From Pseudomonas viridiflava (lineage in GTDB: Bacteria; Pseudomonadota; Gammaproteobacteria; Pseudomonadales; Pseudomonadaceae): a DNA stretch of 64,000 bases. A model generated the notes under the pieces. The model saw nothing but the letters and a program-made list of their open reading frames with translations. It searched no databases and was not told the origin of the DNA. Shown here piece by piece: positions 58,018 to 64,000 of the stretch. The DNA lies in contig NZ_UUOC01000044.1 in assembly GCF_900590755.1 (NCBI RefSeq), forward strand, positions 124,001 to 188,000, in the 5' to 3' direction. The position numbers were made by a program, and so were the translations under genes. Numbering within the stretch: the first letter of the stretch is position 1; every line of letters starts with the position of its first letter.

Positions 58018-59586
58018 TTAATTAAGCGCGGCGGCTTGGAATTGAGGTTGAACAGACGGTGGGGCGTCGAACTCGCCAGCCATCCAGCCGCCGACCTGCA
58101 CGGGGGAGGTTTGGGCGGTGGGCACCAGCGGCGAAAGCCGACCGCTGCTCAGGGCGGCGAGGCGGTCGCTGATCTGGAACAGTTCGTCGAGGTCTTCGGA
58201 AATCACCAGAATCGCCGCGCCCGCATCGCGCAGGGCGATCAGTGCTCGATGAATCGCGGCTGCCGCACCCACATCCACGCCCCAGGTCGGGTGCGCGGCG
58301 ACCAGCAGTTTCGGGTTCTGCAGAATCTCGCGACCCAGGATGAATTTCTGCAGGTTGCCGCCAGACAGACTGCGGGCTGGCGCTTGAGCATCGGGCGTCT
58401 TCACTGCGAAGCGTTTGATGATCTCGTCCGCCAGCGCCCGAACTTTGCCGCGCTGAATCAGACCGTTGCTGACCAGACCTTGCTGAAAGGCCGTGAGCAG
58501 GGCGTTGTCGGTCAGGCTCAGTTCCGGCACTGCGCCATGGCCCAGACGTTCGGCCGGGACAAAAGCCAGACCGTTTTTACGCCGCGCATCGGGACGCAAA
58601 TGGCCGACATTGGCCTGCGCAAATCGAATCGTCGGTGACAGTGTGTTACTCAGGGTTTGTTCGCCACTGAGCAGGGCGAGGAGTTCGTCCTGGCCATTAC
58701 CTGCAACGCCCGCGATACCAACAATCTCACCGCTGCGCACTTCTAGATTGACGTTGACCAGCGAGCAACCGAACGGGTCCGGGTTGTGCCACGAGAGGTT
58801 TTCGACTTTAAGGAACGGCGCTTGCCCCGCGACCTTCGGATACTGCGCGGTCAGGCCTTCGGCATCGCCGACCATCAAGCGTGCCAGTTCCAGGTCGGAA
58901 CATTGTGCTGGGATGCAATGCCCGGAGACCTTGCCGCCGCGCAACACTGTCGCGCTGTGGCACAAGGCTCGGACTTCACCCAGTTTGTGGCTGATAAACA
59001 GAATGCTGCAGCCTTCTTCGGCCAAGCGACGCAAGGTGACAAACAGCTCGTCAGCTTCCTGAGGCGTCAGCACCGACGTCGGCTCATCGAGAATCAACAG
59101 GCGGATGTCCTGCATCAGGCAGCGAATGATTTCGACTTTCTGCCGTTCGCCAATCGATAGGCTGTGGACAAGTCGTTGCGGCTCGACTGCCATGCCGTAG
59201 CGTTGCGACACTTCACGGATTTTCGGTTCCAGTTGTTTCGGCGTGCCTGCCGCGCCGCCCATGGCCAGGGCGATGTTCTGGGCAACGGTCAGGGTTTCGA
59301 ACAGCGAGAAGTGCTGAAACACCATGCCGATGCCAAGGCTCCTGGCTTGTGCCGGATTGCGCATGGTCAAGGTCTCGCCCTGCCAGACAATAGCGCCGGA
59401 GTCAGGTTGCGTGACGCCGTAGATGATCTTCATCAGGGTGCTTTTGCCCGCACCGTTTTCGCCGAGTAGCGCGTGGATTTCTCCCGCCTCAATACTCAGG
59501 TCGATGGCATCGTTGGCCAGACAACCGGGATATCGCTTGCTGATGGCGCGCAGTTGCAGGCGCGCAAGGGTCGCAGGGTTTGGCAT
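58018..59586 (-). CDS. ABC transporter ATPase with two nucleotide-binding domains (BMP/NupA type)
   Basis: The 522-residue protein is a fused pair of ABC domains. The first has Walker A GENGAGKSTLMK, the signature LSIGERQKVEI and Walker B LLILDEPTSVL. The second has a degenerate Walker A GVAGNGQDELL and the signature LSGGNLQKFILGRE. This is the RbsA/NupA layout of sugar and nucleoside importers. It is the first gene of the operon; a long gene-free stretch with DnaA boxes lies upstream. Confidence 0.94.
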   Translation of the reverse strand: MPNPATLARLQLRAISKRYPGCLANDAIDLSIEAGEIHALLGENGAGKSTLMKIIYGVTQPDSGAIVWQGETLTMRNPAQARSLGIGMVFQHFSLFETLTVAQNIALAMGGAAGTPKQLEPKIREVSQRYGMAVEPQRLVHSLSIGERQKVEIIRCLMQDIRLLILDEPTSVLTPQEADELFVTLRRLAEEGCSILFISHKLGEVRALCHSATVLRGGKVSGHCIPAQCSDLELARLMVGDAEGLTAQYPKVAGQAPFLKVENLSWHNPDPFGCSLVNVNLEVRSGEIVGIAGVAGNGQDELLALLSGEQTLSNTLSPTIRFAQANVGHLRPDARRKNGLAFVPAERLGHGAVPELSLTDNALLTAFQQGLVSNGLIQRGKVRALADEIIKRFAVKTPDAQAPARSLSGGNLQKFILGREILQNPKLLVAAHPTWGVDVGAAAAIHRALIALRDAGAAILVISEDLDELFQISDRLAALSSGRLSPLVPTAQTSPVQVGGWMAGEFDAPPSVQPQFQAAALN

Positions 59587-59613
59587 GACAGGCTCAAGGT
59601 AAGAAGGATCGCC

Positions 59614-59622
59614 TGTGGATAA
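59614..59622 (-). promoter_or_regulatory. DnaA box (TTATCCACA)
   Basis: Perfect consensus 9-mer on the minus strand (TGTGGATAA on plus), 28 bp upstream of the ATPase ATG. Confidence 0.6.
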
Positions 59623-59878
59623 AGCAATTTCCTGGCCAGGTAGTCAGGTTTTTTGTCGGGCTCGGCGTGATTAGCCCGTAAACCCGGAGCTATATGGGTT
59701 TCAGCCAGGTTTTTGAAAATGGCGTCGCGATCAGTTTCAGAGTAGACGATCCGCCTCGGCACCAGTTCAGGGCGCGCCCTCGCTCAATTGATTCAATATC
59801 GCCCATGCCGATTGTGCAAAAAACGTACAGCCAGGGCCAAGTGAGCTGCATCAAGCGCTGGAGCGAGCGTTGCACCTG

Positions 59879-59916
59879 TTATCCACAGAGTGCTCCACAG
59901 GAAATGTGCGCAAGCG
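59879..59916 (+). repeat. Direct repeat copy 1 with DnaA box
   Basis: Starts with the perfect DnaA box TTATCCACA, continues with CACAG at a fixed distance and ends ATGTGCGCAAGCG. It matches copy 2 at 29 of 38 positions, 202 bp apart. Confidence 0.65.
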
Positions 59917-60080
59917 AAAAAGCTCGATATAAACCGTCAGGGCTTTGGTTCCAGAGGCGATAAGCGCCTTTAACGGGCTGTTTTATCAGACCTTTTGTTC
60001 CCAGGCAGGGTTTCTGTATGAAAAATGATCAGCTGCCCGAAAGGCATGGCCTGCAAGCCTTGCAGGCTCATGTGCTCAGC

Positions 60081-60118
60081 TTATCCACAGGCGGATGCAC
60101 AGTAGATGTGTGCAAGTG
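60081..60118 (+). repeat. Direct repeat copy 2 with DnaA box
   Basis: Starts TTATCCACAGGCGG, then CACAG, and ends ATGTGTGCAAGTG. It has the same spacing of conserved blocks as copy 1. Confidence 0.65.
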
Positions 60119-60160
60119 CGAGATTTGAAGAACCGCTTGGTCGCGCTGCTATTACGAGAT

Positions 60161-60252
60161 CCTGTAGGAGTGAGCTTGCTCGCGATAGCGGTATAGCTGT
60201 TGAAGAGTTGACGGCTGACGTAACGCTATCGCGAGCAAGCTCACTCCTACAG
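60161..60252. repeat. REPIN, family D
   Basis: Perfect arms CCTGTAGGAGTGAGCTTGCT and AGCAAGCTCACTCCTACAGG with further pairing of CGCGATAGCG and CGCTATCGCG, 28 bp from the yigZ stop. Confidence 0.92.
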
Positions 60253-60280
60253 GGAAAGCATTCAAATCCAAACGATCACT

Positions 60281-60865
60281 TCAGGTTTGCTGCAACACAA
60301 TCCTCCCACGGCTCAAATCCGCCAACTGCCTGCGCAAAACCTCCACCTGCTCCGGCCCGACCGCAATCGACAGCTCCACGCCGTTCGCAGTGAAGTCCTC
60401 GCTCTGCACCAGGCCGTTCAATTCTGCGAGCCGCAATTTGACCAGGGCCAGCTCGCTAAAACTGCACGACAGGCTTATCGGAACTCGATTGATCAACGGC
60501 AGACGCTCGGCCTGTTGCAAACATTTATTGGCGCCGCCCCCATAGGCCCGGGCCAGTCCGCCGGTGCCCAGTTGAATGCCGCCGTACCAGCGAATCACCA
60601 ACACCACCACCTGATCGAATTCCTGGGCTTCGATGGCTGCCAGAATCGGGCGGCCAGCGGTGCCGCCCGGTTCTCCATCATCGTTGCTGCGATATTGATC
60701 GGCCAGCTTCCAGGCCCAGCAGTTGTGGGTCGCGTTCAGATCACTGTTCTGCTCGATGAACGCTTGTGCGTCGGCGGCGCTGCTGATCGGCGCGGCGAGG
60801 GTGATGAAGCGGCTCTTGCGAATCTCTTCGCGAAACTCGCAAGGGCCAACCAGAGTAAAGGACAT
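60281..60865 (-). CDS. yigZ: YigZ/IMPACT family protein
   Basis: The 194-residue protein has the IMPACT N-terminal domain (about 1-120; EIRKSRFITLAAPI, NATHNCWAWKL, DDGEPGGTAGRPIL and VVLVIRWYGGIQLGTGGLARAYG) and a C-terminal DUF1949 ferredoxin-like domain. The DDGEP and RWYGG stretches are family signatures. IMPACT-family proteins are linked to translation control, with no defined bacterial role. It lies between the ABC operon's upstream region and the tetR-type gene, all on the minus strand. Confidence 0.92.
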   Translation of the reverse strand: MSFTLVGPCEFREEIRKSRFITLAAPISSAADAQAFIEQNSDLNATHNCWAWKLADQYRSNDDGEPGGTAGRPILAAIEAQEFDQVVVLVIRWYGGIQLGTGGLARAYGGGANKCLQQAERLPLINRVPISLSCSFSELALVKLRLAELNGLVQSEDFTANGVELSIAVGPEQVEVLRRQLADLSRGRIVLQQT

Positions 60866-60913
60866 GCGTGGGTTCCAGCTGTCGACGGGATTTACGTCAT
60901 TTCAAACATCGAT

Positions 60914-61576
60914 TTAAGCGTCAGGCAGTGTCAGGCCGCAACCCTTGAGAATGATGCGGATCAGATTGTCACCCGCAACTTCCATATCTTGCTTGGTTAA
61001 TCGCGTGCGGCCGGTGACCTGGCAGATCTGTGTGGCGAAGTCGGCGTAGTGTTGCGTGCTACCCCACAACAGGAAGATCAGGTGCACGGGGTCAACGGGG
61101 TCCATTTTCCCCGCATCGATCCAGGCCTGAAAAACGCTGGCACGGCCTTGGAACCAGGTCTGGTAATCCTGGCTGAAATATTCGTTGAGGCATTCGCCGC
61201 CGCTGATGATCTCCATGGCGAAAATCCGTGACGCCTGGGGTTGGCGCCGGGAGAACTCCATTTTCGCGCGAATGTAACGGCTCAGGGCCAGGGCAGGGTC
61301 ATCCTCGACTTTCAGGTTATTGAAGGTGCTGTCCCATAGCTCGATGATGTTGCTCAGTACCGCGATATACAGCCCAAGTTTGTTGGTGAAGTAGTAATGC
61401 AGATTAGCCTTGGGCAGCCCAGCGTTCAGCGCGATGGTGTTCATGCTGGTGCCTTTGAAGCCGTGACGGGCGAATTCGTCTTCGGCGGCTTTGATAATGG
61501 CTTCTTCATTCTTCTGGCGAATACGGCTGGCAGGCTTGGTGCCAAGAGTGCTGTGCGCAGGGACTTCGAGGGTCAT
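60914..61576 (-). CDS. TetR-family regulator, RutR-like
   Basis: The 220-residue regulator has the TetR helix-turn-helix (IIKAAEDEFARHGFKGTSMNTIALNAGLPKANLHYYFTNK) and a C-terminal domain with IFLLWGSTQHYADFATQI, which resembles RutR. RutR binds uracil/thymine and controls pyrimidine and purine genes in E. coli. Here it sits between the purine ABC operon and an NCS2 nucleobase permease, so it is a likely regulator of nucleobase uptake. The start is ATG 61576 (MTLEVPAHST); an in-frame ATG 21 bases further upstream is possible. Confidence 0.88.
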   Translation of the reverse strand: MTLEVPAHSTLGTKPASRIRQKNEEAIIKAAEDEFARHGFKGTSMNTIALNAGLPKANLHYYFTNKLGLYIAVLSNIIELWDSTFNNLKVEDDPALALSRYIRAKMEFSRRQPQASRIFAMEIISGGECLNEYFSQDYQTWFQGRASVFQAWIDAGKMDPVDPVHLIFLLWGSTQHYADFATQICQVTGRTRLTKQDMEVAGDNLIRIILKGCGLTLPDA

Positions 61577-61688
61577 GGGCAGTTCCGGACAGATCATGGG
61601 GTGCGACGCAGCACAGATAACGTACCCGCGCCAATCCGACAAGCGTTGGCGCGGTAAAATCGTGTTAACCGTTCAACATCTTCAGCAA

Positions 61689-63080
61689 TTAGTGAATCGA
61701 TGGCTCAACTTCGGCTACAGGTTCTTCATCTCCGGCGCTTGCCTTGTCCTCCGGCAACAGCAGGCACATCACGATGGCCGTGATGCCGCCGCTGGTGATC
61801 GCCGAATCAAACAGGTTTTGCACCAGCTTGGGCATTTGGTGCAGCAACGCGGGTTGCGCCGCGATACCCAGCCCGACGCCGAATGACGTGGCGATGATCA
61901 ACATACTGCGGCGATCCAGTGGCGCTCGGGACAAAATCCGTACACCTGCGGCAGCCACGCTGCCGAACATCACCAGGGTTGCGCCACCCAGGACCGGCTT
62001 GGGAATCTGCTGGAGCAGGGCACCAATAGTCGGGAACAGACCAAGCATGAACAGCACCGCGCCGATGTACAGGCCAACATAGCGACTGGCGACGCCGGTC
62101 AGCTGAATGACACCGTTGTTCTGGGCGAATGTGGTGTTGGGGAATGCACTGAATGTTGCGGCGATCATGCAACTGACGCCATCGCCGAGCACGCCGCCCT
62201 TGAGCCGGGCGATGTAGCTCGGGCCGCTGATTGGCTTTTTGGCGAGCATGCAGTTGGCGGTCAGGTCGCCGACGGTTTCGATAGTGCTGATCAGATAAAT
62301 CAGCGCGACGGGTAGGAAAGCGCTCCAGTCGAAGGCGAAACCGAACTTGAATGGGATTGCCACGCTGATCAATGGCAGGTCACTGACCGAGTGCGGGATA
62401 AGCTTTCCGCTGAACCACGCCGCAAGGCTGCCCACCGCCAAACCGATAATGATGGCGGATAAGCGTATCCAGGGCGTGTTCGAGCGGTTCAGCAGGATGA
62501 TCACCAGCAACACGAAACCGCCCAGCGCCAGATTCAACGGCTCACCGAAGTCCGGGGCATTGAAGCCGCCGCCCAGATCAGTCACGCCGACCTTGATCAG
62601 GCTGACGCCAATGAGCGTGATTACGATGCCGGTCACCAGTGGCGTGATGACCCGGCGCAACTGGCCGATGAAGCGGCTCAATACGATCTGCACCAGGGCA
62701 CCGAAAAAGCATACGCCGAAGATCATCGCCAGAATGTCTTCCGGGCTGCCGCCGCGCTGCTTGACCAGAAAACCCGCCGATAACACTGCGCCCAGAAACG
62801 CAAAGCTGGTGCCTTGCAGGCAGATCATCCCGGCACCGATGCCGAATGGCCGACGAGCCTGGATGAAAGTGCCTACACCCGAGACCATCAACGCCATGCT
62901 GATCAGGTACGGCATGTACGCACCCAGCCCCAGCGCTGAGCCAATCACCAGCGGCGGGGTGATGATCCCGACGAAACTGGCAAGCACGTGTTGCAGCGCG
63001 GCAAGGATCGCGGGGAAGGGTTTTGGGCGATCATCCAGGCCGTAAATCAGATCGCTGCTGGTTGAGGCTTCGGGCTGCAT
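61689..63080 (-). CDS. NCS2-family nucleobase (xanthine/uric acid/uracil-type) permease
   Basis: The 463-residue transporter has about fourteen helices. It shows the NCS2 hallmarks LQHVLASFVGIITPPLVIG in helix 1, TANCMLAKKPISGPSYIARLKGGVLGDG, and the signature FPNTTFAQNNGVIQLTGVASR, where the Gln-Asn-x-Gly segment binds the nucleobase. It should import xanthine, urate or a related purine with protons. The start is ATG 63080 (MQPEASTSSDLIYGL). It fits the deaminases in this window, which produce hypoxanthine and urate. Confidence 0.92.
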   Translation of the reverse strand: MQPEASTSSDLIYGLDDRPKPFPAILAALQHVLASFVGIITPPLVIGSALGLGAYMPYLISMALMVSGVGTFIQARRPFGIGAGMICLQGTSFAFLGAVLSAGFLVKQRGGSPEDILAMIFGVCFFGALVQIVLSRFIGQLRRVITPLVTGIVITLIGVSLIKVGVTDLGGGFNAPDFGEPLNLALGGFVLLVIILLNRSNTPWIRLSAIIIGLAVGSLAAWFSGKLIPHSVSDLPLISVAIPFKFGFAFDWSAFLPVALIYLISTIETVGDLTANCMLAKKPISGPSYIARLKGGVLGDGVSCMIAATFSAFPNTTFAQNNGVIQLTGVASRYVGLYIGAVLFMLGLFPTIGALLQQIPKPVLGGATLVMFGSVAAAGVRILSRAPLDRRSMLIIATSFGVGLGIAAQPALLHQMPKLVQNLFDSAITSGGITAIVMCLLLPEDKASAGDEEPVAEVEPSIH

Positions 63081-63162
63081 GAGGTGGTCTCGATATTGTT
63101 TGTAACAACATCTCTGCAAAAAGCTGTCCAAGTGCTCAGGTTTTTGCGTCGCGCTCAGGATT

Positions 63163-63236
63163 TGTAGGAGCTGCCGAAGGCTGCGAACCGCGGTGTGTCA
63201 GGAATATCGCTTTCGCAGCCTTCGGCAGCTCCTACA
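63163..63236. repeat. REPIN, family C
   Basis: Perfect arms TGTAGGAGCTGCCGAAGGCT and AGCCTTCGGCAGCTCCTACA, between the LysR-type gene and the permease. Confidence 0.93.
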
Positions 63237-63254
63237 GAAACTCGTTCGAATGTT

Positions 63255-64000
63255 TCACCGTGTAGCAGCCAACGTCTGCAGAAAGCTTTCCAGCACCAAA
63301 TGGGGGCGACGGCCTTTGCGCGTGACCGAGACAAGGCTCAGGTCATAAAACCGTGAAGCAGGCTTCAGTGCTCGCAACCGCCCTTGCTGCACCCAGAAAC
63401 TGGCGTAATGGTCCGGCAGATAACCGATGTAGCGCCCGGTCAGAATCAGAAACGCCATGCCTTCGCGGTCCGAAGCGCTGGCTGTGCAATTGAGCGCCTG
63501 ATAATGGGCCTGAATCTCTGCGGGCAAGCGGAAGGTCGGGGCGATAGCATCTTGTTCTGCCAGTCGCGAATCATCCAGGGCCGCATCTTCCATATAGAAG
63601 AGCGGATGGCCCACCGCGCAATACATTAGCGAACGCTCGCTGTACAACGCCTGGTATTCAAGCCCCGACAGGGCGCTGGCCTGTGGGACCACGCCGACAT
63701 GCAAACGGCCATCGAGCACGCCTTGTTCCACTTCATTGGGCGCAATCATGCGGATATTGATGTGCACGTCCGGGCCCCGCTCCTTGAGCTGAGCCAGCGC
63801 GTGGGTGATGCGCATGTGGGGCAGGGTGACCAGGTTGTCGGTCAGGCCAATGTTCAGCTCGCCGCGCAAGTGCTGGTGCAGACCGTTGACCTCGGTGCGG
63901 AAGCTCTCAAGCGCGCTCAGCAGTTGCAGAGCTGACTGGTAGACCTCGCGGCCTTCCTCCGTTACTGAAAAGCCGGCTCTACCGCGCTGGCACAAACGCA
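63255..64000 (-). CDS. LysR-family transcriptional regulator (partial, N-terminus missing)
   Basis: The C-terminal ~248 residues are in the window; the start and helix-turn-helix lie beyond the right edge. The visible part begins near the end of the DNA-binding domain (CQRGRAGFSVTEEGREVYQSALQLLSALESF) and covers the periplasmic-binding-like effector domain (LRGELNIGLTDNLVTLPH, LDGRLHVGVVPQASAL, GRYIGYLPDHYASFWVQQGRLRAL). Its place next to an NCS2 permease suggests a role in purine uptake or catabolism; the effector is unknown. Confidence 0.88.
   Translation of the reverse strand, partial: RLCQRGRAGFSVTEEGREVYQSALQLLSALESFRTEVNGLHQHLRGELNIGLTDNLVTLPHMRITHALAQLKERGPDVHINIRMIAPNEVEQGVLDGRLHVGVVPQASALSGLEYQALYSERSLMYCAVGHPLFYMEDAALDDSRLAEQDAIAPTFRLPAEIQAHYQALNCTASASDREGMAFLILTGRYIGYLPDHYASFWVQQGRLRALKPASRFYDLSLVSVTRKGRRPHLVLESFLQTLAATR

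Larger units (their letters stand above)
59587..60280. other. Long intergenic region upstream of the purine ABC operon
   Basis: About 690 bases with no convincing gene. The left part should hold the ABC operon promoter. The stretch contains three perfect TTATCCACA sites, a 38-bp direct repeat and a family-D REPIN, all listed separately. A 36-codon open frame (from about 60018) overlaps the second repeat and is not credible as a gene. Confidence 0.7.

Noticed and set aside
59614..60118. A chromosomal replication origin
   Set aside because: Three DnaA boxes are present, but there is no dnaA, dnaN, gyrB or rpmH nearby and no obvious AT-rich unwinding block, so an oriC is unlikely.
60018..60128. 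36-codon open frame MKNDQLPERHG... in the DnaA-box region
   Set aside because: No ribosome site of note, and it overlaps the 38-bp repeat; the repeat structure explains the sequence better.

Overview
The window is a chromosomal segment of a Pseudomonas of the fluorescens/syringae type rather than P. aeruginosa. The evidence is the high GC content, the typical Pseudomonas gene order, and about two dozen palindromic REP/REPIN elements scattered between genes. Gene identities rest on translated motifs and remembered synteny with P. aeruginosa PAO1; no database search was run. No rRNA, tRNA, insertion sequence, prophage or CRISPR array was seen.

Left block (1-28.8 kb). This follows the conserved lptE-leuS-lnt-corC-ybeY-ybeZ-miaB cell-envelope/RNA-maturation neighbourhood. 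It continues with hemL, thiE and thiD, the sensor kinase ladS, an AidB-like acyl-CoA dehydrogenase, amn, a RluE-type pseudouridine synthase, an Lrp regulator, a glutamine-rich secreted protein, a cation efflux protein, a lipoprotein, a hydrolase, an Abi-type HEPN protein and the helicase hrpB. Three points stand out. LadS ends right after its ATPase domain, with no receiver. The Abi/HEPN gene has lower GC than its surroundings. A short promoter-to-terminator unit just before hrpB looks like a small RNA or a leader.

Middle block (29-46.6 kb). This holds an endonuclease/exonuclease/phosphatase protein, a YciC membrane protein, a DUF2076 protein, a run of nucleic-acid genes (NYN domain protein, DEDDh exonuclease, DEAD-box helicase), and a fatty-acid set (MaoC hydratase, high-molecular-weight FabG, divergent thiolase). 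A bile-acid-symporter-type transporter with a divergent AraC regulator and a RIO-type kinase follow. Next is a copper homeostasis locus: copA-cueR and copZ, each with a CueR-type promoter, flanking a small secreted protein. A Bcr/CflA drug exporter closes the block.

Right block (47-64 kb). Most of this is a purine uptake and catabolism region: adenine deaminase, a 2-oxoglutarate oxygenase, a BMP-type binding protein, 8-oxoguanine deaminase, a BMP-family ABC transporter (ATPase plus two permeases), a RutR-like TetR regulator, an NCS2 xanthine/uracil-type permease and a partial LysR regulator. A MerR-SDR pair with a textbook 19-bp-spacer promoter and a Ca/H antiporter are interspersed. Upstream of the ABC operon lies a 0.7-kb gene-free stretch with three perfect DnaA boxes, two of them inside a 38-bp imperfect direct repeat.

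The REPINs fall into several sequence families, sit almost exclusively between genes, and include chimeric elements whose two arms come from different families.
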